NCBI RefSeq assembly: GCF_963678975.1
Contig: NC_089276.1
Location: 744,001-808,000, forward strand
Length of the DNA stretch: 64,000 nt
DNA from: Dysidea avara
Taxonomy: Eukaryota; Porifera; Demospongiae; Dictyoceratida; Dysideidae
Direction of reading: 5' to 3'
The notes under the pieces are model-generated. The model did not search any database. It saw only the letters and a list, made by a program, of their open reading frames with translations, and was not told the origin of the DNA. Both the position numbers and the translations under genes were made by a program. This document shows positions 13,652-26,700 of this stretch, one piece after another. Each line of letters begins with the position of its first letter. Position 1 is the first letter of the stretch.

Positions 13652-14823
13652 GCACAGAACTAATTAGTAACCATATAATACTTGCTATAAACTAAGGAGG
13701 TTGACTATGTTGTTTTTGTTTACATTTGATTTCCCCCCTTTTTGCTGTTGCACATGTGTATGTGCACTCGTACCACCACACCACGTCTGGGATAAACTAG
13801 CTGACTGTTGACTTTACCTATCTCCATCAATGCACTTTTATAATACACAATTTAACCAATCGTGAAAGGCTACACTTTGCATTATTATGTACAAATGCAT
13901 ACTAGTCCAGGAAGGATCCGGTTATCCCAAAAACGGGACCACTAAGGGCATGTCCACTTCAGTACTAGCACATCTTGCTTTATGAAACACATCTTACAAG
14001 TTATAGCGAGGCTAAAGTTTATTCTATGAGCGAGTTATTATTCCATGCCAGAAGTGGCTGTTAATGGGTCAAGGGAAGGAATCTACTATAAGCAATTTAT
14101 AGTACCCTTCAATACTTGTCTCTACTACCCTACTACTGCAGCAAGGATGGGGAAATGATATTCAACTTTGTCTGCCACAGTTACCAAGACAATTACCTTG
14201 AAGCTTGAGATTTCACATTCCTCAATATCTACAGAAGGTTTACGAATCCCTTACTTATAGGCAGTATTAAATGGGAAGGTACAAACACTGGATTGGACTA
14301 CTGGACTGGTGTTTTTGATTGCATTTTTACATTCCAGGGTACAGGGTTGTGTTTGTTGTCTTTCCCTCAGGTAACGCCAACTTGGTACATTCTCCACCAA
14401 AGCACCATACTTTCTATAGCATGCCTAGTTTCAAAACTGAATGTGTATGTTGATAGCAAATGTTTTAATTCCTATGTTTGATCCCCAAATGTGAGCATTA
14501 TATTGAAGAGAGGTACAGTCTGGATCAACTGCTAGATTTGCACAAAGACAGTGTAAAAATTTCAGGGAACTATATGTTGAAATGAAATATATCAAATACT
14601 GTAATTACACCTGTACAAGTGGCTGCTACATTGTTATAATCATATCAAGTAGTGAGTTGTAATACTACGTATGTGTGCCGTACCACTAACCTGTTTATAT
14701 ACACATTGGCTTAGTATCATTATACATGTGCATAATTCTTATCTGCAAATTAAATAGAATGATTTGGTAGAGAAGGCATCAAGGAGGTGTTTCCAAAAAT
14801 AACATGAAATAGGGAAACTAATA
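13652..14823. other. no gene recognised
   Basis: I see no exon with motif or splice support between the MITE and the left LTR. Confidence 0.45.
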
Positions 14824-15073
14824 TGTCGAGAATGATGACTGACTTACTCTATTCATAGCTAAACTTTATGTTCATGTATTAGGTTAGGATTACTATAGTT
14901 ATTCAGTATTGTGGTTGTACATGTGATCCTTTGTGTGTGCGTTAGTTAGAAGACTCTCTCCAGCCTCGTGTGTGCTACGTGACAAGAGTAAAGGGGCTTT
15001 CTTCGAATGTTCCGCCTAGTAGAACCTGATAACTGTGACGACCGGTATTGGAACTATTCGCACATCCGCCACA
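14824..15073 (+). repeat. 5' LTR of BEL/Pao 1
   Basis: It begins TGTCGAGAATGATGACTGAC and ends CCGCCACA (TG...CA). It is nearly identical to 19350-19599; differences cluster in the last 110 bp. Confidence 0.9.
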
Positions 15074-15213
15074 TTGGTGCTGTGACTAGTTGGGATCGCT
15101 GGCCTTACTCTCTATTGTAACCCGCCATTGAAAAGTCTGGTACTGTGGCAAAAGGATAACAGTACCCAGTAAGGCAAGCAACTCTCCCTCTCGATATTGT
15201 TGTTCTTGTTTGT

Positions 15214-16530
15214 TTGTTACAGTTGGCGACCTTCAATGGAAGTTTCACACCTATGAGCGTCGAGAAGGGCTCACCGTGCTCACCTCACACGAGTGTTAGG
15301 AAAGATCGTAATGAGAGAGACACGGCCACCCTCCAAACGTCGTTGGAGCAGATTGAGGCTAAGAGAACTACCTTGGCGGACATGGACACTAAGGTCCAAG
15401 CAACAATAGAGGATGCTGATGCATTGGAAACGGAGATACTAGATACAGAGGAAATATGTACAATGTCGCAGAGAAGATTGCACTATCAAAGCAGTGTTGG
15501 TGAGACCTAAGCCACTTAATGTCCAGGCTCCACCTTTCCAACCACATGTACAGACCTTCAGCATCAGTGATCCAACCTACAATCAGTGAACAAGTCCAAC
15601 CATCTGGTGAAGATGCTACCGTGAGCAGTGCTCCACAAGATCAGTCACTGCGTAGTGATAACACTGAACAGCCCACAGAAACTCATGCTCAGGGGTATGT
15701 TGATACATTTGTTGGTGCCTCCCAGAATGTCAGCCACCTTCCCAAGCCGACACTACCTATTTTTGGAGGTGACATTTTGGGACTCCTTTGACTCTGCTGT
15801 ACATTCAAACAATGTGTTAACGAATGTTCAGAAACTAAATTATTTGAGGGCACACCTTGAAGGTGAAGCTGCAAGAGCTATTGCTGGGTTTCCTTTAACC
15901 AGTGTTAACTACCATCAGTCTATAGATGTCTTGAGAGAGAGATTTGGTGAACAGCACAGAATAATCAATGCCCATATGCATGCACTTATGAACTTGCCAC
16001 ATACTAACAACACTATAACAAGTTTAAGAACATCTTATGATTCCATTAAGAATCATGTGCGTGGACTGACTGCTTTGGGGCAATCATCTGAGTCTTATGG
16101 GGCCCTACTGGTTCCTATGGTACTAGGGAAACTTCCAACTGATGTGAGGAAAAATTTGGCCAGGGAACACAGCCATCTAGAGTGGACACTTGACCAGCTA
16201 AGACAGAGTATTGCAAAGGAGATCAGAGTCCTCGAAGCTGGTGCCTTTCTTCCACCGCCCCAATCTGAAGATCATCACCGCTCCACCGCATCTTTTCTCA
16301 CAGGAGCCACAAGCAGACCCGAAACAAGGAAACCACTGAGTTGTGTATTTTGTAAGGGTTCACATCCAGCTTCCCAGTGTGATGCCATCCCAGATCCATC
16401 TAGACGTATGGACATTGTCAAACGAGAGAAGTTGTGCTTTAATTGTCTCGGTCACCACAGAGTAAGTCAATGTCAGTCAAAGGGCCGCTGCAAATGTTGC
16501 AAGGAGCGACACCATACTAGTTTGTATTGA
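15214..16530 (+). pseudogene. BEL/Pao 1 gag remnant
   Basis: The N-terminal part (15214-15510) has a coiled-coil-like segment. A second frame from 15519 carries the conserved HLPKPTLPIFGGD block that precedes DUF1759. A frame change occurs near 15775, and the DUF1759 body follows (FDSAVHSN, YLRAHLEGEAARAIAGFPLT). The C-terminal zinc knuckles contain CVFCKGSHPASQC and CFNCLGHHRVSQC. It ends in a stop at 16530. The product would be the nucleocapsid-like RNA-binding protein of the element; the frameshift makes this copy defective. Confidence 0.85.
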
Positions 16531-16559
16531 GGAACACACAACCCACAGATTTCAACCAC

Positions 16560-18890
16560 TGATAGTAGCTCTAAGAAATCATCTTCAACCAGTCAAGAAC
16601 AGCCACCAACTCCTCCCACTCAAACTGCACAGAATCTAATTAACACTACTTTGTCACACACTCAACCAGCTAAGGTATGCTATCTGAGACAGCTGTTGCC
16701 ACAGTGACAGTGAACAACCACCATTCTACACCAGTGAATATTTAGTTAGACAAGCACAACACTCATTCATTACACAAAGTCTAGCTGATTGTTTATACCT
16801 TAACTCCAAGAGAAAAGAATGTGTTGCCATTGCCGCATTTGGAGCATCAGAGGCCTCCAATCAGACTCTTCCAGTTGCTACAGTCCACTTAGAGACTACT
16901 GAGGGCACTGAGATACCAATATCCGTCCTCATCACTCAGAGAATTGCTCAGCCACTCCGTAATCTTCCTTTCGCTTATGTGAAGCAGCTGCCGTACCTCC
17001 GTCTGAACCATGCAATGTCAGACAATGATAACATCAACATTTCCATGCTCATTGGAGCTGACACCTATTGGTCCATTGTACAAGAAACTGTGATTCGAGG
17101 ACCAGGTCCCACTGCTGTTGAATCCAAACTCGGATATTTACTTTCAGGACCACTGTATAATCATACCATCTCTATGACATCTAGTGTATTTCACTTTAGT
17201 TCTGTATCACTGTACGATTCACCAAATGTCATGTCTAGTGGAGATGTGTGGGAAACTGACCTTGTGCAAAACAAACAATCATCTACCTTTCTGCAGGAGT
17301 ATCTGCGTGACTCAGTAACACATCAGAGTGATGGTGCCTACCTAGTGAAGTTTCCGTGGAAACCCAATCACCCTGTGCTACCTACCAACAAGGTCACCTG
17401 TGAACGACGAGTACAGTCACTGACTCGTAAACTCAACAGTACACCTGATATGCTTAAGGTATACAATGGGATAATGGAGGAACAGCTCAGACGTGGTTTC
17501 ATTGAGAAGGTACCTGACTCAGAATTGAACAAGCCATGCCACTACATACCACACCATGGGGTACACAAGGATTCAGCGACAACTCCTCTCAGGATAGTAT
17601 ATGACTGCAGCAGCCGTGAAGCCAAACACTTGGCCAGTTTGAATGATTGTTTGGAAACAGGACCTCTGTTTCTCCAACAACTCCCTACTATCCTTATCCG
17701 TTTCTGTGGTCACAAGTTTGGTATGAGTGCTGATATTGAAAAGGCGTTTCTACACGTCCAGTTACATCACAAAGATCGTGATTTTACCCATTTCCTCTGG
17801 CCATGCTGTCCTGGTGAACCCGAGAGTCCACTTCAAACCTATCGCCTTAAGAGTTGTCTTGTTTGGATCAGCCAGCTCTCCATTTATGTTGCATGCTGCC
17901 CTCCACTGTCATTTAACACAGTGTAGTTCCACCGTATACAAGGATCTTCTCCAGAATCTGTATGTAGACAACATTCTATCAGGGTGTCCCAATGAAGAGG
18001 AGAGTGTAGCGTACTACACTGAAGCTAGAACAGCACTATCTGAGGCTAACTTCAACCTACGGAGCTGGGCATCTAACAGTAAACAATTATGTAACATGGC
18101 AGAGAAGGATTAAGTTGTGGATAGTTGTGAACAGATCAACACTCTTGGACTAGTGTGGAACACTACCAATGATAATTTGGCACTTGCTCAGATTTTCTTC
18201 TTCTCTTGATCAGTCTTCGGCCACAAAACGTGAAGTGTTGCAGCAGTCCTCCAGAATTTTTGATCCACTGGGTTTCACAGCCCCAGTTACAATTAGTGCT
18301 AAGCTACTGCTACAACGGCTATGGCAGAAGAAGTTACCATGGGATGTTCCACTTCCATCAGAGTATCAACAGCAATGGCAGACCCTCCTTCATGATCTTC
18401 AACATCTACACACTGTTTCAATACCTAGATGTTACTGGAAGAATGGAATGAGTACAGATGCTCCAGTTGAGCTCCACATATTTTGTGACGCTAGTACCAC
18501 AAGGCCTACAGTACAGTGTCATACTTCCGTCAAGGGAATACAACAGCCTTTGTGATCGCCAGGAACAGAGTAGCTCCACTGAAGCAGCTAACTTTACCCA
18601 GACTCGAGCTAATGGGTGCCACTATTGTGGCACAGATGTTTACCATGATCACCTCCTCAATTCAATGCCAGATTGATTTGGCCCACATGTGGTGTGACAG
18701 CCAAATTGTGCTCCATTGGCTTAATAGTGATAAGAAACTACAACAGTTTGTTTCGAATCGTGTGTCAACAATCACCAAAATCTGTCCTGTTCAGTGGTGG
18801 GGTTACTGTCCTGTTCAGTGGTGGGGTCACTGCCCCATCTGGTTATATCAGACAATGCGTCAACGTACACATCAGCAGCCAAGGAGCTGA
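16560..18890 (+). pseudogene. BEL/Pao 1 pol remnant (protease, RT, RNase H)
   Basis: The protease (DUF1758) part at 16660-16980 is broken by stops. From 16979 the frame carries the MLIGADTYWSI block and the lead-in to reverse transcriptase (KFPWKPNHPVLPTNK). RT motifs with SADIEKAFLHVQL follow near 17720, after which the frame shifts. The YVDN catalytic box lies near 17960 and a stop follows near 18113. RNase H-like sequence follows (HIFCDAST, RLELMGAT, WCDSQIVL). Multiple frame changes mark it as dead. Confidence 0.85.
18795..18845 (+). repeat. 25-bp tandem duplication at integrase deletion junction
   Basis: CTGTCCTGTTCAGTGGTGGG is repeated in tandem just where the RNase H end jumps to a late integrase segment (SDNASTYTSAAKELNELF). 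This suggests slippage or repair at a deletion breakpoint. Confidence 0.7.
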
Positions 18891-18938
18891 ATGAACTGTT
18901 CCAGTCACCTACACTGAAGTCTAGACCGATAAGGCCTG

Positions 18939-19325
18939 TTGTTACAACACTTTCAATCACGCTGGAGGAAGGAGTATTTGACGTCACTGCGAGAAGTACA
19001 CTGCACGACAGGCACTACAGAGCAGGCCGTCAAGATAGTTGATGTGGTTCAAATACATGATGACATACCCAGGACCCAGTGGAAACTTGGAGTGATTGAA
19101 GAACTTATGAAAGGAAATGATGAATTTGTTAGATCAGTTACTGTACGTACAGCAAGTGGGCGTGCCAATCGTCCAATTGCACGTCTCTACCCCATAGAAG
19201 TGGAACATTCTTCAAGTGTGGAGTCTCCCCAACAGGAACCTGAGTCAACAGCACAGCCAAGTGATAGTAGGACCTCACACAGACATCCCAGGAGAGCTGC
19301 AGTGAGAGCTGAAAGAATCGACTGA
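18939..19325 (+). pseudogene. BEL/Pao 1 3' pol remnant (DUF5641)
   Basis: The open frame contains the VDVVQIHDDIPRTQWKLG segment and RPIARLYPIEV typical of the C-terminal DUF5641 domain of BEL/Pao integrases, then a polar tail ending at 19325. The right LTR starts 25 nt later after a CCCTCCGGAGGA stretch. Confidence 0.8.
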
Positions 19326-19349
19326 TATACTTCATTGCCCTCCGGAGGA

Positions 19350-19599
19350 TGTCGAGAATGATGACTGACTTACTCTATTCATAGCTAAACTTTATGTTCA
19401 TGTATTAGGTTAGGATTACTATAGTTATTCAGTATTGTGGTTGTACATGTGATCCTTTGTGTGTGCGTTAGTTAGAAGACTCTCTCCAGCCTCGTGTGTG
19501 CAACGTGACAAGAGTAAAGTGGCTTTCTTTGGACGTTCTGCCTATAAGAACCTGGTAACCGTGACGACCGATATTGGAACTATTCGCACATCCGTCACA
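19350..19599 (+). repeat. 3' LTR of BEL/Pao 1
   Basis: The sequence TGTCGAGAATG...CCGTCACA is almost identical to the left LTR in its first 140 bp. Confidence 0.9.
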
Positions 19600-19874
19600 A
19601 CCATAACTAATGAAATAATCTTGGGACGTGTCACACTCACATTCAAGCAGTTATGACTAAACAAGTGTATGGAAGAAAGTGTAACAGTCAATGTGACCAA
19701 ATATCGTACTTTGCATGGGAGGATCAAAGCGATGCCGCGTATCGTATTCTCCACACAGTACTAATCAACTGCAAAAACTGTACTGTATGAGTCATACAGT
19801 ACAGTCATACAGTACAGTTATGCAGCTAATTGGGCAAATACAGTACATTTATTTAAGGAATGTTACGTAAACAA

Positions 19875-20125
19875 CACACTGCAAATCGCTAAGACCAGCC
19901 AAAATAATCCTACGAGTTTGTTCTACGGCTAGAAATAGATTGTATAAACACTTACTGATCGTCTGATCACGAAGCTTTTAAATACGACTCCACTAAGACA
20001 GCACGATTGATCACGTGCGTGACATTGTAAATCACTAAAACTAGCCAAACTAATCCTATTAGTTCATTCTACAACTAGAAATAGATAATATGAACACTTA
20101 CTGATATTCTTATCACCGAAAATCG
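19875..20125. repeat. two diverged direct repeats of about 105 bp
   Basis: The copies start near 19878 and 20028. Both read roughly AAATCRCTAARACYAGCCAAA, then TAATCCTA, CTAGAAATAGAT and ACACTTACTGAT. No coding role is seen. Confidence 0.65.
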
Positions 20126-20189
20126 CAGCGGTTTGAGTACTAGAGAAACTCGCTCCGAGCCAGACAACCAGGAAGTACAATATAACACT

Positions 20190-20345
20190 TAAAGCACCGC
20201 CTTGCTTGTGTGTACAAAAAATACAGTACCCGGGGGTGTCTCAAGGCAAATACAGCATTTGGCTTCGCCTCGTGTTGTATTAGCCTCTCAACACACACTC
20301 TCGTACTGATTTTCCGTACACACGCGCAGCGGTGCTTTAACTCTA
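20190..20345. repeat. imperfect inverted repeat
   Basis: AAAGCACCGCCTTGCTTGTG at 20190 is inverted as CACGCGCAGCGGTGCTTT ending near 20341, with inner similarity over about 55 nt. It is probably a small foldback element; ends are uncertain. Confidence 0.5.
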
Positions 20346-21004
20346 ACTTAAGTGGTGAAAAATGCAGTAAAAACACCAGTCCAGTGGTCCAGTCAACTGT
20401 TTGTACATTCCCATATTAAATAACTTGTATTTGAAACACAAACATCACAGTGTGTGTTGTGTAGTGTAGTGTGTGTGCGTTGTGTAGTGTAGTGTGTGTG
20501 TGTGCGTTATATTTAACTAGCCACTTGACCATCAAAACTTTAAATACATTCAAAATCATGACCAGTGTGATTAATCCCTACAGGTAACCGGAAGAGCACC
20601 TGCACCTCTGTAAAATTTACTTGTGTGAGCAATAAACTAACACAATGGCTGCAGAATGTTATTCTCACAAGGTGTGCACATAAATCAACAGATACGCACA
20701 CTACACAAACCATCTAGTAAACCCGTGGGCATGTGAGGCTACTTCTGAATTCTAATAAGCAACCACTACAACTGACAGGTAGACAGTGACATATGTGATT
20801 TTAGTATCATCTTAGCAGTAGTCAACAATGATATGTTTTACATCAATACTGCTTAAAAACAATTAAGTTAAGGTCTGTATATAACATTATTGTGGGTTAA
20901 GGATAGGGCCTCAACTATATATGTACCATCAAGAAGTGTATTGATCGTAAAGGTTTCACGTGTGTGATTACCCCGACCCACAAATAAAGGGATCGATGGT
21001 TCGC

Positions 21005-21266
21005 TTACTTCAATTCTTCGTGTACTTCTTGTAGCTGAAATTCTAGTTTCCTCTTCTTCGCATTTAATTTGTCTTCCTCCCTCGGTGGTACACTAACATG
21101 GTACAACGTTACACTCGCTGGATTTATAACACACGTGAGTGGGGACTTACCGTTTCTGCAGTTGGATTTTGACCTCTTGCAAATCATACTCTAACTGGCG
21201 CCTCTGACGATCCAGATCTTGTCTCGTTTTCTCTCCTCTAAAATAGTGACCAATTGCCATCGCCAT
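21005..21266 (-). CDS. small coiled-coil protein or 5' end of a larger gene
   Basis: Exon 1 (21266-21151) starts MAMAIGHYFRGEKTRQDLDR and ends in GTAAGT. Exon 2 begins at 21080 after ACCACCGAG and restores the frame (phase 2). Both exons encode the same kind of short helical repeat: RRQLEYDLQEVKIQLQK and KRKLEFQLQEVHEELK. Read through, a TAA at 21007-21005 ends a protein of 63 aa. However, AAGTAAGC at the same place is also a good splice donor, so the gene may continue to lower coordinates. I do not recognise a family; a coiled-coil oligomerisation segment is the only functional statement I can make. Confidence 0.6.
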
Positions 21267-21299
21267 TACAACAAACACTCTTATTATCTTTAAACTGAA

Positions 21300-22850
21300 T
21301 TTTGAAAGCCACGTGTTCCCGCACACGTAAATATATTCTTATATAGCGGGAAACGAGTGTACGTTGTAACGGCAGTGTAACGGCATGAAAGCTACTCAGG
21401 ATACTAACTAACTAACTAACACTACAGGCAGTGATACAATGGAACCCCATCAATTGACAACACTGCATGAGGAGGGTAGACGTATGTTTGCTCAGGCTTG
21501 AATTGTTCCAATTCTCATATTTTTATTATGAAGTAGTTGGTCCTTGTCATTTGACTAAATTGGTCTCATCTTCAGCTGCTCATACGCTCAATCACCAGCC
21601 ACCTTTGTATGATAGACCCACAGTGCTGAGTACTCTGGTGTTTCATATGGCCCCAACATAGATGATATACCCTGATAAACAATGGAATTAATTGAATGAA
21701 TTTGATTGGATAATCTGAGTTCCATGGTTCAGATGATACTGTGGAAGGGAGGGGTGCCCCTTACACTTTTGTAATTATTAACTAGTTGTATGCTTCCATA
21801 CCTTATCAATCATCTGCACATTACTTTTAAGAATTCTATAACGGACTTTAAAAGCCATTAAATTTCAGAGTAAATCTACTGCAAAACACGAGGTGTAATA
21901 TGAATGACTGATCATAAGTAGTTGTAAATGTCAAGAGTGTGTAGTTGTGTTTGATATAGTATCCAATTTTACCAGATAATATCAACACAATACAAGTAGT
22001 CCCATGGGTATAGTTCTGATGATTGCATTGGTCTAGACCTTTTGTGATACCAGGCCAGGGTCAACTAATAATTAGGACACACACTAACATTCCAATCTAT
22101 TCTGGGGAGATCTCCACCCATGAAAAATTTGAAAGGTAGACCCTCCATAAGCAAATGGTGTCATACTATTGCATTATAGTGACTACTGTATTAGAGCATC
22201 TTACCAGTTTCTGAAAACCTCGGAAACAGGATCCATCCTCCTCTTCTTATCAACATGTATAGTTGGGACAAGCATTAGCTATATTTTCTAGATTCTAAGC
22301 CACAACTTGAAGCACTAAAAATTAATGCATCAAAAATTCTATATTGATTAATGTACTTTTAAGTCCCTCACATCATTGTTGTAATCCAACCGAAACCTTG
22401 GCCACTACATTACCATCAGTAGTACAGTCAGTTAGCACTAAATTGATGTAAATCCATATTTTTGTAAAGTTGCTCAAAATAGTGGATTATCCGATTCCAT
22501 TTGACTTATTGGTATCATCAGACTTAGATGCACTGTATTGCATAAGAGCAGTGAACGGTCTAAGAACAGTTACTATTTCTGACAACAGATGAAAACACTA
22601 CTACACTTAAGGGATAAGTACCAAACACATCAGATTGTGATCTTACACACAACAGAGAAAACAACATACACAATATATTTCAATTCTGTACATAAATATA
22701 GTAACTATTTCAGTAATTCTGGAGGAGCAGGGCAATGTCGTGGGATTAAAATGACGGTAACTCCTGTAACAAGAACAACAAGTAAATTCATCCACACCAA
22801 CATGTGGCCCCAATAGTTGTAATACAAAACTACCAAACAATGAAATGAAT
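21300..22850. other. no gene recognised
   Basis: I see no supported exon. One copy of the dispersed motif (GTGACTACTGTATTAGAGCA) lies near 22181. Confidence 0.45.
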
Positions 22851-22854
22851 AAAC

Positions 22855-23251
22855 CAATGAGCCTTATCCAAAATTACGTCACAGACATAAAATGGCTGCT
22901 GTAGTGTGGGGACATTTGTAAAATTTATATTATGGGAAGAAAATTTTTGAACGGCGATATCTCAGCTAAGACGGAAGATATCAAGCTCTAACCAGCAGGT
23001 ATGGTTATAAATTAGCTGAAAGAATAGGAATCTAGCGTTGTTTTGAAAATCAACCAAAAATTGCTTTTACGTACTTATCGTAATGTCTTATAGCCATACC
23101 TGCTAGTTAGAGTTCAATATCTTCCGTCTTAGCTGAGATATTGCTGTTCAAAATTTTTCTTCCCATAGTCACCCATACAAATTTTACGAATGTCCCCACA
23201 CTACAGCGGCCATTTTTATGTCTGTGACGTGATTTCGGATAAAGCTCATTG
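22855..23251. mobile_element. 397-bp foldback MITE
   Basis: The arms start CAATGAGCCTTATCCAAAAT and contain GTCACAGACATAAAATGGC and CTCAGCTAAGACGGAAGATA; they are inverted around a centre near 23050. Its ends resemble the 12922-13651 element. Target duplication is unclear. Confidence 0.75.
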
Positions 23252-23793
23252 TTGTTAATGTTACTATATCATGTGTATTGTCTGCAATCACTTCAGCCAA
23301 CAGCAGATCTAGGAGAGGAGGGGCACACCCAGGCTAAGATGTCGGTGGTCATTGGAAAAGGTCTCTAGTTATAATATTAATGTACAGTCAGCTTTACAGT
23401 GAGACAGTTTACTGTTACTAAACCTCAGTGGTCTGAACGTGGCAACATATTATCAGTGACTTTAAAGATCTTGTTGAGCATATACTAACTTAAAACAAAT
23501 ATGTGGTAAAGTACTGACTGCATTACTAGAGTTATTCACTGACCTATCTTGGCTGTGTTTATGAGTAGCGGTTGTCTAGTTAAACTGGAGAGGAAGGCTA
23601 TGATAAGTGTGTCCCTTTGAATCCACCTCGCATATAAACACAGCCTTTTTATTGGATAATGCAAACCTATCACATATATTGATGTTAGTGAAAGACATGT
23701 GACCCATGCATTGCCACATTACGGCAGAGCAGAGGAATAAGAGAGAAGGTATGATATAATACTCTAGTACCCTCCTACCACTCACCATCACGT

Positions 23794-26700
23794 TCATGTG
23801 TTATTGTGTGATTGTAGAAGAGTAACTATATCAGGGTGACCTGCTTCCTTGGCTATCTGTAGTGCCATCATGTCATCCTGTGGAGACAGTAATTACAACA
23901 ATACAAAATAGTGAGCATTATTTGGGGGAGTGTTGACCAGTTAGGTATGGCACAGGGTAACTGCCTGCTGATGAAGGTAGACTGGGTCTTAAGAGAATAC
24001 GCTTTCCATAATTTTTTAAGAACCCAACAACCTAGAGGTCTATTACTCTGATATAGTTACTAGTGCTTGGCGGTATTGAAATTTGAATACATCATATTAG
24101 TAACAGGACATTATTGCGGTATATCAGTATATAGTTAGCTTGTTACAGAGACTATTGCATCATTTCTTGGGCCTAACATGAAGTGGTATGCATCCCAAAA
24201 ACCAAAGAATGTAGTTCATTACAAGTAAGCAGGTGCATGTAATGTGACAACCTCAGTGTTCGTTTAGGGTGTGGCTTGCCTAAACACTAAACGATCAATC
24301 CTATACCATTATTTTGATACACTGATTATCAAAGACTGTCATAGTATGATAACTTGTGTTAATTTATCACGATAAATGGTATTACTGGTATATCGACGAG
24401 CAGTAACACAACACAGTATATTTGGGCCCTCAGTAGAGCTAACTGTTTACTAGGGATGAGAGATGATGCTGGGCATCTAACATGTACACCACAAGCTATT
24501 GAAAATGGTTTATTACTAGGACTTGTTGTAATATCACACTACAACATCAAAACTACTAACAAATTGGGCAGATACTCTATTGTAAACATCATCACATCAT
24601 ACACAATGACATCATAATGACATCATGTACTGTTATCTCACATTGTCCTTAATGGTGACATCACAGTTGGGATGGGCCACAAGTGATCTGGTGATCTCTA
24701 GGTTGCCGTGCTCACATGCACACATCAGCGCTGTAGATCCATCCTAATAGAACAACCATCACATGAACACTTGTGTCCCCCCCCCCCCCCCTCCCCACTA
24801 GTGTATACTACACTATGACACACTACACTACACACACACACATTACACACTTACAGCGTCTTGTATATTAGGGTCGACATCAGTTTCCAGTAGCAGTTGT
24901 AGCATCACATGATCTCCAGTGCATGATACTAACATGAGAGCAGTCTGATTATCCTAAAGGATCACGTGATCTATGATATTACAACATGACACACACACAC
25001 ACACACACACACACCTTCCCCTGAAAGTTAACATCACTCTTTCTCAGCAATCTTCTCAAGGCAGCCTTATGACTGTCAGATTCTATCTTAGTAACCATTG
25101 CCAACATGGTCGGTGAGTAACCAGCCTGCAGGAAATATCACCATGGTAACCAGTATGTGTTGTTAGTATTTCAACTGATAAAAAAGATTTAGTTGGTGAT
25201 TGTTCTATTAGAGTATTTGATCATTCTATTAGCGTATTATTAGAGTACTAGAACACAGCAGGAAATTTTGACGAAAGAAAAAGTTGAAGAATTTGACGAA
25301 TCAATTAAATTGTCAACTATAATGTGTACTTTTATAGATCTGTAATTTCCGTCAACTTTTGAATTGTCAAAGTGGATTCACCAACTTTTCCTGTCATACC
25401 ATACAGGCATCATCATATATTGCAAAGCTTTCATGGTTGCTGCTTCAGTTGTAAAGTTTTACTCGTAAATTGTTGCCTAATAGTTGTTAGGGACAATACT
25501 GTATCAGTGAAGGGTGAAGTTTTACCTCACAAAAATAACCTGTGTAGTATACCATTCTTAAAGTACGGTAACTTCAATTTCAATTATGCAAACATCAAGG
25601 TACAGTGTCCTGCACTAAACTCAAGATTTGATATTATTTTTTCATGACTGCTCACTAGTGAAGCTGAGCTATCTGACACAATCCTTGGAAATATCCCATC
25701 AGAAAGAAAACAACATATAAGATGGCAGACGGGATCACAGTTTGTTGCAGAGTTTGGAAAAACATTTAATATAGTTTATAAGTTTCTAGTCCATAACATA
25801 CTAGTGCTACCTCAAGTAAAAATCAACCCTTTATTTTTTTATAGGCAAGCTACAGCTACTCTTGTTACTAACTACTGCAGTCAGTCACCATGGCAATAGA
25901 ATAAGAAATCATTGATACGGAGAACTGAGTTAACGTGACTGAAGTTGAATTTGTTATTACAACACAACAGTACTCCAAACCACATACTCCAAACCACATA
26001 CCTGGTTCTTAGAGTTGGTTTCAAGTCCCTCACAACTCAACAAGATATTCATCACTCCATGATTAGCTGATGACACAGCATGATGTAATGCTGTGTTACC
26101 CTACAGGTGGAAAATACATGTCTTCAGGGAATTGTACCACACAAGAAACTATGATGAAAAGCAGTTAATGAACTTGACAACATAACTCGTGTTTAACATG
26201 GCAAATATCAATATGCATCTTTAATGTCAGTGTTTAGGTATCAAAATTAATTTGTCAACACTGATGAGTTAGGATTCATTAACCTATCAAAGTTTAGTGT
26301 TTTACATAATATAGCAGTAACAACACATCTAATGATAACAAACTATTATCATTGGTGATCAAACTCTGCAGTGAATCATTTCCACTGCTAATACTTCATA
26401 TTACACTGTGTTACATCAATTTGTATTACAACCCCTGAGGCTAACTGTATCTAGTTATCAGCCTGTAACATTTTGTTGATATTTAGAGTCTTGTATACCT
26501 ATAGTTTGATTTTCAAGAATCCTGTACCACAAGAAAGTTAACTGTGCTTACACTTACCTCATATCATGCGCTGGCTTGGTCCAGCATCAGTTATCACTAC
26601 AATATAAACAGCCACCTAACTGAGCCAAACGATACCGGGACAGCCCTCATAAATCTGCCTACCAGCACAACTCCATTTGGTTCAGTTTTCTACATTCAAT

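Larger units (their letters stand above)
14824..19599 (+). mobile_element. BEL/Pao LTR retrotransposon 1, defective
   Basis: Two 250-bp LTRs (14824-15073 and 19350-19599) enclose gag and pol remnants in BEL/Pao order: DUF1759-type gag with zinc knuckle, protease region, reverse transcriptase, RNase H, integrase remnant and DUF5641. Just after the left LTR, TTGGTGCTGTGACTAG is a primer-binding site like that of other BEL/Pao elements and of element 2. The coding region carries frameshifts, stops and large deletions in the protease and integrase parts, so it cannot move by itself. I see no clear target duplication. The internal region is about 4.3 kb, shorter than intact elements usually are. 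Confidence 0.9.
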
